Assembly (NCBI GenBank): GCA_028682925.1 | Contig: JAJRAG010000032.1 | Coordinates: forward strand, 1-6,928 | Direction of reading: 5' to 3' | DNA length: 6,928 bases | DNA from: Methanomassiliicoccales archaeon | GTDB lineage: Archaea; Thermoplasmatota; Thermoplasmata; Methanomassiliicoccales; JACIVX01 | Shown: piece after piece, positions 1-5,583 of the stretch | How the letters are laid out: the number at the start of each line of letters is the position of its first letter | Position numbering within the stretch: position 1 is the stretch's first letter | Notes under the pieces: model-generated | What the model was told of the DNA's origin: nothing | The model's database searches: none | What the model saw: only the letters and a program-made list of their open reading frames with translations | Made by a program: the position numbers and the translations under genes

Positions 1-492
1 GAGAACTTCTCATTGAAGGTGGGAGAAGGCTACGCCGGACCGCCATATCACGAGACCGCACATACCGACCTGCTCATAGGAGTGAGGGGAGGACCTGTCG
101 ACACGGCCATAGAGAGGGCACTGAAGGCAGATGCGGGTGCGGGGAAGATGCGCATCGTGCACGATGCGCCAAAGACCTTGCTGGTACCAACGATCACGAC
201 GAGGACGAAGAAGCAGGAGGAACTGCTGTACGTCCACGCTGTGGCTGGCCTGAAGTGGGCGATCGATGCTAGCGTGGAGGACGGCTTCTTGCCGAAGGAA
301 ATGTTGGACGACGTGGTGTTGATCGCCAACGTGTTCGTCCATCCCGCAGCCGCGAACAGACACAGAGTCAAGGTCAACAACTACAAGGCGGCGAGATACG
401 CCATCAGAAAGGCCATCGAAGGCAGACCGACCCTTGAAGAAATCGACTACCAAAAGGAATCCGTGCGGCACCCGTTCAAGTATACTCCTTAG
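1..492 (+). CDS. fae: Formaldehyde-activating enzyme (Fae) family protein, divergent; 5' end at window edge
   Basis: Classical Fae condenses formaldehyde with tetrahydromethanopterin to methylene-H4MPT in the cytoplasm. The frame is open from base 1. A TTG at 13 gives 159 residues, near the family's 160-170, but the residues before it (ENFS) also fit a Fae N-terminus, so the true start may lie a few codons outside the window. Visible Fae features, numbered from the TTG, are KVGEG near residue 2, then AHTDLLIG with the proposed catalytic His at 17 (Fae: AHIDLIIG), RGGPVDTA, a VFVHP segment near 112-116, NNY and AIRKAIEG, and a terminal HPF. Two departures stand out. The stretch around KMRIVHDAPKTLLVPT is shorter than in classical Fae, and the FGPAQ motif is replaced by YVHAVAG. 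Family membership is firm. Whether it still acts on formaldehyde and H4MPT, or is a paralog of the Fae2/Fae3 kind, is open. No Hps domain is fused. It is convergent with the regulator downstream, and the symbol marks family only. Confidence 0.85.
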   Translation, partial: ENFSLKVGEGYAGPPYHETAHTDLLIGVRGGPVDTAIERALKADAGAGKMRIVHDAPKTLLVPTITTRTKKQEELLYVHAVAGLKWAIDASVEDGFLPKEMLDDVVLIANVFVHPAAANRHRVKVNNYKAARYAIRKAIEGRPTLEEIDYQKESVRHPFKYTP

Positions 493-554
493 AACGGGAT
501 TCTGTCTCTTTCGTGCTCTCCTTCGAAATCGCAGTAGGTCCGGTCCGATCGCTC

Positions 555-1310
555 TCAAGTCGACCTTGGCACTGGCTCTATGTACACCCTACAATGATTG
601 AACCCGTCTGCCAGGCACTCGGTGCTCGTCCTGACCTTCAGAGCCATACCTATCTTGCTCTCGAATATCGCACTCAGAATCCCCTCGTTTATCATGCAGA
701 AAGTCTTGCCCGCCTCTGGAATCTTGTGACAGTCGTACTCATCCCGGATTATGAGGCTGAGCGGCGTAACTGAATAGACGCACACCTCGCCTAGCTCGTG
801 CTCCTCATAGAATGCCTTGATTTCTCTGATCAGCCCTTCGATGTTGTCAGACTTCATCCTCTTGGCAATCTCGAGACCAATCATCCTTCCAATCTCGATT
901 AACACCGGATCCATTTTGAAACCGACCGCCTGAATTCCGATGATGATAGACCTTATTACACCCTTCAGAAACGAGCTTGGTGTTCCAATAGACCCAGCTA
1001 TCGTCGTTCCAACTACCTCCCTGAGGTCGTCCCTTGGAACTACCGAGTTGCCTATTGGCTTGGAGGTCAAGTAGAACATCTTCCTACGATTGTCTTCAGG
1101 ATCGCCACGGGACGCGATCAGGCCTTCCCTGGTTAGTTCATCCAGGTGGCTAGAGAGGGTGGATTGGGCCTTTCCAACCAAGACCGCGATTTCGCTCAGG
1201 CTCAGCTCTCTTTTCCTGAGCTCGCTCAGAATCTTCTTTCTTATTGGATTCGAGATCTGCTTCAAACCAGAAGCGGTCGAGTAGACCTCAAAGGAAAAGG
1301 TTTCCTCCAT
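555..1310 (-). CDS. ArsR-type winged-helix regulator with C-terminal V4R domain (MsvR-like)
   Basis: Probable DNA-binding transcription regulator of 251 residues. Residues about 18-68 form an ArsR-like winged helix: NPIRKKILSELRKRELSLSE, then a recognition region AQSTLSSHLDELTREGL and a basic wing. Residues about 120-245 form a V4R (4-vinyl reductase-like) domain ending in ECLADGFNHC, with Cys 177, 194, 205, 232 and 240. This order and cysteine richness match MsvR, a redox-responsive archaeal regulator whose V4R cysteines sense oxidation; cysteines could alternatively bind metal or a small ligand. The frame can be extended to an ATG at 1373. I chose the ATG at 1310 because GAAGGA lies 8 bases before it and a TATA-like box lies 35-43 bases before it, inside the longer frame. 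It is transcribed away from mtnA, so autoregulation and control of mtnA are both plausible. Domain call is strong; signal and targets are unknown. Confidence 0.88.
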   Translation of the reverse strand: MEETFSFEVYSTASGLKQISNPIRKKILSELRKRELSLSEIAVLVGKAQSTLSSHLDELTREGLIASRGDPEDNRRKMFYLTSKPIGNSVVPRDDLREVVGTTIAGSIGTPSSFLKGVIRSIIIGIQAVGFKMDPVLIEIGRMIGLEIAKRMKSDNIEGLIREIKAFYEEHELGEVCVYSVTPLSLIIRDEYDCHKIPEAGKTFCMINEGILSAIFESKIGMALKVRTSTECLADGFNHCRVYIEPVPRST

Positions 1311-1344
1311 TTGAACCATCCTTCGGGCTAGGAGCCGCATCACC

Positions 1345-1353
1345 AATATTAAA
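1345..1353 (-). promoter_or_regulatory. TATA-like box of the V4R regulator gene
   Basis: On the minus strand this reads TTTAATATT, centred about 39 bases before the ATG at 1310. A start site about 25 bases downstream would leave a leader of around 13 bases carrying the GAAGGA ribosome site. The core AATATT is self-complementary, so the box could also be read toward mtnA, though that would give a leader near 85 bases. Confidence 0.5.
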
Positions 1354-1361
1354 GGATGGCC

Positions 1362-1376
1362 TGGATGGTACATCCA
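1362..1376. promoter_or_regulatory. Inverted repeat, candidate operator
   Basis: TGGATG and CATCCA form a perfect 6-bp inverted repeat around a 3-base spacer (GTA). It sits 9 bp upstream of the regulator's TATA box, in the divergent interval shared with mtnA. A dimeric winged-helix protein would bind such a site, so the neighbouring V4R regulator is the obvious candidate. It does not resemble the TTCGTA-N4-TACGAA type of site that I recall for a methanogen MsvR. Binding is inferred. Confidence 0.35.
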
Positions 1377-1423
1377 TCATGTCAACCCATCCTCAGAGAG
1401 TGCGATCTCCAATGAAACCAATG

Positions 1424-1431
1424 TTTTTCTA
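1424..1431 (+). promoter_or_regulatory. Possible TATA-like element of mtnA
   Basis: TTTTTCTA lies 32-39 bases before the TTG start of mtnA. A start site about 26 bases downstream would fall near 1453, giving a roughly 10-base leader that contains GTGAG, which can pair with the 16S 3' end. The match to an archaeal TATA box is poor, and GAATTACA at 1437-1444 is an alternative, so this is a weak call. Confidence 0.22.
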
Positions 1432-1462
1432 GCTGCGAATTACATCTCCTCGACGTGAGAAT

Positions 1463-2476
1463 TTGAGGGTCGTCCTCAAGGATGGAGTGGCGGAGTTCAG
1501 GGCCGTATGGTTTGAAGGTGAGAAGGTCAGAATGATCGACCAGCGCATTCTCCCTCAACGCTTCGAGATCGTCGAGGTCGGCCACTGCAAGGATGTTGCG
1601 AATGCGATCAAGGACATGACCATTCGCGGTGCGCCATCGATAGGTGCGGCTGCAGCATATGGCATGGCTCTAGCGACCCTCAGCAAGATGGACGCTAACG
1701 AAGCTGCAACCATTCTCAAGGCAGCGAGACCGACAGCGAACGATCTCTTCTATGCGGTCGACCACATGCTGAAATCGATCGCTTCCGGATGCGACCCTGT
1801 CAATGAGGCGAACCGTTACGCAGACGACATTGTGCAGCGTTGTACGATGATCGGAGAGAACGGAGCTTCCCTAATAGATGATGGATGCAGTGTGATGACA
1901 CACTGCAATGCTGGTGCGCTCGCGACCGTCGATGTCGGTACCGCCCTCGCCCCCATCAGGATGGCGTGGTATGCAGGAAAGAAGGTCTTCGTGTTTGTCT
2001 CTGAGACCAGACCTAGATTGCAGGGCATGAGACTCACGGCCTGGGAGCTTGTCAACGAAGGCATACCGCATGCGATCATCACGGATGGAGCATCGGGACA
2101 CTTCATGAAGAAGGATGTGGACATCATCATCGTCGGGGCTGACAGGATCGCCTCGAATGGGGATTTTGCGAACAAGATAGGGACTTACGAGAAGGCAGTG
2201 GTAGCGAGGGAGCTGGGGATCCCGTTCTATGTCGCAGCCCCGGTTTCTAGCTTCGATTTCTCGATAGACTCTGGGGATAAGATACCGATAGAGAACAGGA
2301 GCGAGGGAGAGGTCACCGATATGGAGGGCAGGAGGATTGCTCCGATGGGATCGTCGGCCCTTAATCCGGCGTTTGACGTCACGCCCAGCAAGTACGTCAG
2401 GGGATTCATAACGGAGACCGGTGTTCTGTCTCCGAGTAACATCATCAAAATGAGAGGTGATCGTCCTGCTGACTGA
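1463..2476 (+). CDS. mtnA: S-methyl-5-thioribose-1-phosphate isomerase (MtnA; eIF2B-like fold)
   Basis: Isomerises the cyclic aldose 5-methylthioribose-1-phosphate to methylthioribulose-1-phosphate; archaeal members can also take 5-deoxyribose-1-phosphate. The 337-residue protein has the usual family length. Signatures in order are DQRILP (26-31), IRGAPSIG (54-61), THCNAGALATV (146-156) with the catalytic Cys148, ETRPRLQG (181-188), GADRIASNGD (225-234) with the catalytic Asp227, NKIGTY (237-242) and FYVAAP (255-260). DQR..P and ETRPRLQG favour MtnA over ribose-1,5-bisphosphate isomerase or eIF2B-alpha, which share the fold. The start is TTG: an in-frame TAG lies at 1430, no in-frame ATG or GTG precedes the conserved N-terminus, and GTGAG sits 3 bases upstream. 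It is first in a plus-strand run and abuts the aldolase gene, which could use its product. It is divergent from the V4R regulator. Confidence 0.92.
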   Translation: MRVVLKDGVAEFRAVWFEGEKVRMIDQRILPQRFEIVEVGHCKDVANAIKDMTIRGAPSIGAAAAYGMALATLSKMDANEAATILKAARPTANDLFYAVDHMLKSIASGCDPVNEANRYADDIVQRCTMIGENGASLIDDGCSVMTHCNAGALATVDVGTALAPIRMAWYAGKKVFVFVSETRPRLQGMRLTAWELVNEGIPHAIITDGASGHFMKKDVDIIIVGADRIASNGDFANKIGTYEKAVVARELGIPFYVAAPVSSFDFSIDSGDKIPIENRSEGEVTDMEGRRIAPMGSSALNPAFDVTPSKYVRGFITETGVLSPSNIIKMRGDRPAD

Positions 2477-2480
2477 GAAG

Positions 2481-3107
2481 ATGGCCAGGAAGGAACTGGT
2501 GGAATATGGCAGGCTCCTTTACGACAGAGGACTGACCTACGGGACGGCCGGGAACCTGAGCGTGAGGATTGACCATGATGATCTGCTTATCACCCCATCT
2601 GGGGCCTGCAAGGGATTTCTGATCGAAAGGGACCTGGTCAGGATCTCCATCTCGGATGGAAAGACCACCGGAGGCGGAAGGCCTTCAATAGAAGTCCCCT
2701 TTCACACGGCTTTATACAAGCACAGGAAGGACGTCGGAGCGGTAGTCCATGCGCATCCTCGGTATTGTACAGTTATAGCTGTGGCTGGAATCCCATTGAG
2801 GACCGGACTGACGCCGGAGGGGGTGTTGGTCCTCGGGCCTGTCCCGCTTGTTCCCTATGAAACCCCCGGAACCGATAGGTTGGCGAAAAAACTCGCCGAA
2901 TCGAAGCATGATGCGAATGCATTCCTTCTTGAAAGGCATGGAGCGATCACAGTGGGAAAGGACCTTCCCGAAGCATATCACAGAATGGAAACGCTCGAGT
3001 TCGCCGCCGCCCTGCAGGTGATCTCCGCAAGCGTTGGGGAGGCTGAGGAGCTGACCAAGAGAGAGATGACAAGGATACTGACCTCGATCGGTCGACAAAA
3101 ACAATAA
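2481..3107 (+). CDS. Class II (zinc-dependent) aldolase, fuculose-phosphate aldolase / Ald2-like
   Basis: Cytoplasmic aldolase of the FucA/AraD/adducin family, which cleaves ketose 1-phosphates to dihydroxyacetone phosphate plus an aldehyde. With the ATG at 2481 it has 208 residues, close to FucA. Motifs are GTAGNLS (21-27, phosphate-binding loop), TPSG (38-41), IEVPFH with Glu71, VVHAHP with His90 and His92, and LERHGA with His153. These correspond to the FucA catalytic Glu and the three zinc His ligands, so the active site looks intact. A GTG at 2457 would add 8 residues and overlap mtnA by 20 bases. I prefer 2481, 4 bases after the mtnA stop, because it places GTAGN where FucA has it. Neither start has a strong ribosome site. 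Adjacency to mtnA suggests the substrate is methylthioribulose-1-phosphate or 5-deoxyribulose-1-phosphate rather than fuculose-1-phosphate; sequence alone does not settle this. Confidence 0.88.
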   Translation: MARKELVEYGRLLYDRGLTYGTAGNLSVRIDHDDLLITPSGACKGFLIERDLVRISISDGKTTGGGRPSIEVPFHTALYKHRKDVGAVVHAHPRYCTVIAVAGIPLRTGLTPEGVLVLGPVPLVPYETPGTDRLAKKLAESKHDANAFLLERHGAITVGKDLPEAYHRMETLEFAAALQVISASVGEAEELTKREMTRILTSIGRQKQ

Positions 3108-3129
3108 GAGGCTTCCACATCTACATCCG

Positions 3130-4167
3130 ATGATTCTTGTAACGAAGTGGTTCGGGGTCTTCCTTTGCGACGAACAGAAGATCAAGAAGCACGTTCTTTT
3201 CGACAAGAGCCCAAAATCAATAGCGCAGAAGCTCGCTGCGATACAAAAAGGAGAGATACTTCCTGAGGAGCTGCAACTGGCACAGAAGAGGATGAAGGTC
3301 GCCGACTCCAGGCTTTCGAAATTGGGCAAACCCGTCGTCTTTGATTCCTCGTTCATAAGACCTGAGGACTACTCCTTTGACGCCGACCTGATGCACAAGT
3401 CGATGGTCGAGCTGGGGAAAGTCCGCACGAGAGAACCACTCAGGCCCGATAGATGCGCAGCCCAGGCAATCAGGGCAGAGGATGATTTGATTGAAACAAT
3501 CAATATCATGAATGAGAGGTTGCACGAGTGGTACGGACTGCACTTCCCTGAGCTGGGCGACTACGTCAAGGACGAGAAGTACGCGCTGGCGATTTCAGAG
3601 AATGGCGACAGGTCCACGATTCTCCGGGACCTCGGCGTGGAAATCGAATCGGTCGGGGCGGAACTCCTGCCTGAGGACATCGAGATCCTGAAGAAGTTTG
3701 CAACATCACTCTCCGATGTGTACCGGATGAAAGAGGACCTAGAGAGATATGTCGAAGATAGGATGAAGCATGTCGCGCCGAACCTCACGACGCTTGTGGG
3801 TGCGACGCTCGGCGCGAGGTTGATCTCACTCGCCGGCGGTCTGAAGCGACTTTCACAGCTGCCTTCCAGCACGGTCCAACTGCTCGGGGCGGAGAAGGCG
3901 ATGTTTCTGCACCTTAGGAGCGGGAAGAGACCTCCGAAGCACGGAATCATATTCCTGCACCCCTCCATACATCGGGCGCCATACTGGATGCGAGGGAAGA
4001 TTGCCCGGGCGCTCGCCTCGAAGGCCTCCATCGCGGCCAAGATCGATCACTGGCAAGGGGATTTCATCGGAGACAAGCTGCTGGATGATCTGGTGAAGCG
4101 CGTCGAGGAAATCAAGGAGAAGTATCCCGAGCCTCCCAGACGTCCCGAGAGAAGACGGAAACAATGA
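3130..4167 (+). CDS. nop5: Archaeal Nop5 (Nop56/58) box C/D sRNP core protein
   Basis: Scaffold of the box C/D ribonucleoprotein that guides 2'-O-methylation of rRNA (and tRNA). It bridges L7Ae on the guide RNA to the methyltransferase fibrillarin. At 345 residues it is slightly shorter than many archaeal Nop5. The N-terminal fibrillarin-binding domain spans about 1-110, a helical coiled-coil region about 110-215 contains WYGLHFPEL (134-142), and the Nop domain runs about 212-310. The Nop domain carries APNLTTLVGATLGARL (216-231), GAEKAMF (253-259), PPKHGIIFLHP (268-278) and RGKIARALASK (288-298). It ends in a basic tail rich in Arg and Pro, as is usual. It follows the aldolase by 22 bases without a clear ribosome site. 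An AT-rich ACAATAA about 25 bases upstream could give a short-leader transcript. Fibrillarin, often adjacent in other archaea, is not here. Confidence 0.95.
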   Translation: MILVTKWFGVFLCDEQKIKKHVLFDKSPKSIAQKLAAIQKGEILPEELQLAQKRMKVADSRLSKLGKPVVFDSSFIRPEDYSFDADLMHKSMVELGKVRTREPLRPDRCAAQAIRAEDDLIETINIMNERLHEWYGLHFPELGDYVKDEKYALAISENGDRSTILRDLGVEIESVGAELLPEDIEILKKFATSLSDVYRMKEDLERYVEDRMKHVAPNLTTLVGATLGARLISLAGGLKRLSQLPSSTVQLLGAEKAMFLHLRSGKRPPKHGIIFLHPSIHRAPYWMRGKIARALASKASIAAKIDHWQGDFIGDKLLDDLVKRVEEIKEKYPEPPRRPERRRKQ

Positions 4168-4172
4168 GCAAA

Positions 4173-4181
4173 CTATTTAAG
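4173..4181 (+). promoter_or_regulatory. TATA box of eif5A
   Basis: CTATTTAAG, preceded by the A-rich GCAAA (BRE-like), is centred about 33 bases before the aIF5A ATG. An archaeal start site 25-26 bases downstream would lie within about 5-8 bases of the ATG. The message would therefore be leaderless or nearly so, which agrees with the absence of any Shine-Dalgarno sequence. It lies in the 42-base gap after nop5 and would drive eif5A and the agmatinase gene independently of the upstream run. Confidence 0.65.
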
Positions 4182-4209
4182 CGAACGTTCATTTCCCATT
4201 CTGATACAT

Positions 4210-4596
4210 ATGTCATGGACGCAGGCCGAGGTCAGAGAGCTGAAGGAAGGACGCTACCTCCTTATCGATGAGGAGCCCTGCAAGATAATCTCGATTACCA
4301 CATCCAAGCCTGGGAAGCACGGAGAAGCAAAGGCTAGGATAGATGCGGTAGGCATTTTCGACGAGCAGAAACGGAGCATAGTCCATCCAGTGAAGCACAG
4401 AATCCAGATCCCACTCATTGACAAGAGGAAGGCGCAGATTCTTGCTCTAGCGGGCGATGAGGTCCAGCTGATGGACATGGATACATACGAAAACTTCCAG
4501 CTTCGCATCCCTGAGGATCTGAAGGGACAGCTTCACCCGGGTGAAGAGATCCTGTACCTTATTGCGATGGGAAGACGGAAGATAACCAGGGTATGA
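4210..4596 (+). CDS. eif5A: Translation factor aIF5A (hypusine-containing)
   Basis: Ribosome-associated elongation/termination factor that helps peptide-bond formation at difficult sequences such as polyproline. It is active after one lysine is converted to hypusine or deoxyhypusine. The 128-residue length is typical for archaea. An N-terminal SH3-like domain carries the modification loop SKPGKHG at 32-38, and Lys36 aligns with the human hypusine Lys50 (KTGKHG). The C-terminal half is an OB fold, with DTYENFQLRIPE characteristic of the family. The ATG at 4210 is preceded by a TATA box and no ribosome site, suggesting a leaderless or near-leaderless message. Its stop overlaps the start of the agmatinase gene (ATGA), so the two are probably translationally coupled. 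Deoxyhypusine synthase is not in this window. Confidence 0.96.
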   Translation: MSWTQAEVRELKEGRYLLIDEEPCKIISITTSKPGKHGEAKARIDAVGIFDEQKRSIVHPVKHRIQIPLIDKRKAQILALAGDEVQLMDMDTYENFQLRIPEDLKGQLHPGEEILYLIAMGRRKITRV

Positions 4597-5450
4597 ACAT
4601 GGTTCTTCCAGGCATCTGTTTTGCTGATGCCAATGCGTCCTTCGATGACGCGCAGTTCGTCATTTGCGGTGTTCCTTTCGATCGGACCGCTTCGTATAGA
4701 TCCGGCGCGAGAATGGCTCCGAACGCCATTCGGCAGGCCTCCTACAACTTTGAGGCGTATTTGTTCGAGCACGACGTGGATCTTTCGGACATCCCCATGA
4801 ACGACCTTGGGAACGTGGACGAATGCGGATCCCCGGACGGAATGGTCGAGATCGTCAGAGAGATCGCAAGGCGGATCGTGAACGCTGGGAAGTTCCCTGT
4901 CTTCGTTGGAGGCGAGCATACAATCACCATTCCTGTCGTTGAGGCTTTCGACGACATCGGCGTCATATCGATAGATGCGCACCTAGACTACCGCCCAGAA
5001 TATCTGGGGGTCAAATACAGCCATGCGTGCGTGACGAGAAGGATCTCGGAACACGTCGGCGTGGAAAACGTGCTGGTTTTCGGAGTGAGGTCCATATCGG
5101 CGGAGGAGAGGAGCGATAAGATGCCCAACTACATCGATGCGTTCACAATCCACAAGGAAGGGGTTGAAAAAGCATTCCGACGAGCCGCGAGGATGATGGA
5201 GAAAGAGAGAGTCTTCCTGACCTTGGACATCGATGGCATCGATCCTGCATTCGCTCCAGGCACAGGGACACCAGAACCTTTCGGCCTCACACCTTTGGAA
5301 GTGAAGAAGTGCATCAACATGCTCGGCAAGCGAATGGTCGGGTTCGACATCACCGAAGTATCTCCGCCTTACGATGAAGGAAACACGGCCGCTTTGGCTG
5401 CAAGGATGATGAGGGAAGCGATCGCTGTGGTCTGGAAGAATCGAAGGTAG
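4593..5450 (+). CDS. speB: Agmatinase-type ureohydrolase (SpeB)
   Basis: Dinuclear manganese hydrolase of the arginase/agmatinase family that removes urea from a guanidino compound, most likely agmatine to putrescine. At 285 residues it is typical for archaeal agmatinase. Metal-ligand motifs are intact: GGEH (106-109), DAHLD (128-132), SHA (143-145) and DIDGID (212-217). The family signature continues through PAFAPGTGTPEP, and FDITEVSPPYD (251-261) contains Glu255, equivalent to the guanidinium-binding Glu. The loop after GTGTPEP reads FG rather than the bacterial GG. It overlaps eif5A by 4 bases, so it is expressed with that factor. In Haloferax volcanii an agmatinase homolog has been linked to hypusine formation through an agmatine-derived intermediate on aIF5A; a protein-bound substrate is therefore an alternative to free agmatine here. 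Arginase or formiminoglutamase is less likely given length and context. Confidence 0.92.
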   Translation: MNMVLPGICFADANASFDDAQFVICGVPFDRTASYRSGARMAPNAIRQASYNFEAYLFEHDVDLSDIPMNDLGNVDECGSPDGMVEIVREIARRIVNAGKFPVFVGGEHTITIPVVEAFDDIGVISIDAHLDYRPEYLGVKYSHACVTRRISEHVGVENVLVFGVRSISAEERSDKMPNYIDAFTIHKEGVEKAFRRAARMMEKERVFLTLDIDGIDPAFAPGTGTPEPFGLTPLEVKKCINMLGKRMVGFDITEVSPPYDEGNTAALAARMMREAIAVVWKNRR

Positions 5451-5463
5451 AGGCAATGTTCTG

Positions 5464-5483
5464 GAATCGAGGTATCTCGTTTC
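5464..5483. terminator. Small hairpin in convergent spacer, possible terminator
   Basis: CGAG and CTCG pair around a GTAT loop. After one T-T mismatch, GAA and TTC extend the stem to seven pairs. It begins 14 bases after the agmatinase stop, and three T residues follow the central stem. The T tract is too short for a confident intrinsic terminator. Confidence 0.28.
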
Positions 5484-5508
5484 GACACACAATCTCACTG
5501 AGCCCCTA

Positions 5509-5526
5509 TTGATGACGGGTCATCGA
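5509..5526. terminator. Second hairpin in convergent spacer
   Basis: TTGATGA and TCATCGA form seven pairs, including one G-U wobble, around CGGG. Lying midway between two convergent stops, it could mark the 3' end of either transcript. It lacks a U-run, so a structural or processing role, or chance, is equally possible. Confidence 0.25.
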
Positions 5527-5583
5527 CATCGTCACTTTGCCATACTACAACGTCAATTCGACCGCAGGGCTAGTCTTGCGATT

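Noticed and set aside
493..554. T-rich stretch after the Fae stop as an intrinsic terminator
   Set aside because: The pyrimidine-rich segment (CTGTCTCTTTCGTGCTCTCC) has no run longer than three T and no preceding hairpin, so support is too weak for a feature.
10..558. Long minus-strand open frame opposite the Fae gene (182 codons)
   Set aside because: It is the antisense shadow of a clearly conserved plus-strand Fae frame. Its translation is rich in Arg, His and Cys, has no recognisable domain and overlaps the regulator's 3' end.
1379..1432. Seventeen-codon ATG frame upstream of mtnA as a leader peptide
   Set aside because: No ribosome site, no codon bias pointing to attenuation, and no paired RNA hairpins before mtnA.
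2574..2620. Box C/D-like pair (ATGATGA ... CTGA) inside the aldolase gene
   Set aside because: It lies in a conserved coding stretch before TPSG, lacks internal D'/C' boxes and a closing stem, and such short motifs arise by chance.
2712..3356. Minus-strand open frame of 214 codons spanning the aldolase and nop5
   Set aside because: It crosses two genes with intact family motifs and the spacer between them. Its low-complexity Ser/Cys-rich N-terminus is typical of antisense translation.
4983..5498. Minus-strand open frame of 171 codons opposite the agmatinase 3' half
   Set aside because: Antisense to the conserved metal-binding motifs of the ureohydrolase; no recognisable domain and no promoter.
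5508..5570. Box C/D guide RNA starting at UGAUGA in the speB-glmM spacer
   Set aside because: The box lacks the leading purine and no CUGA D box, D' or C' box follows at a proper distance. The UGAUGA is better explained as one arm of a hairpin.
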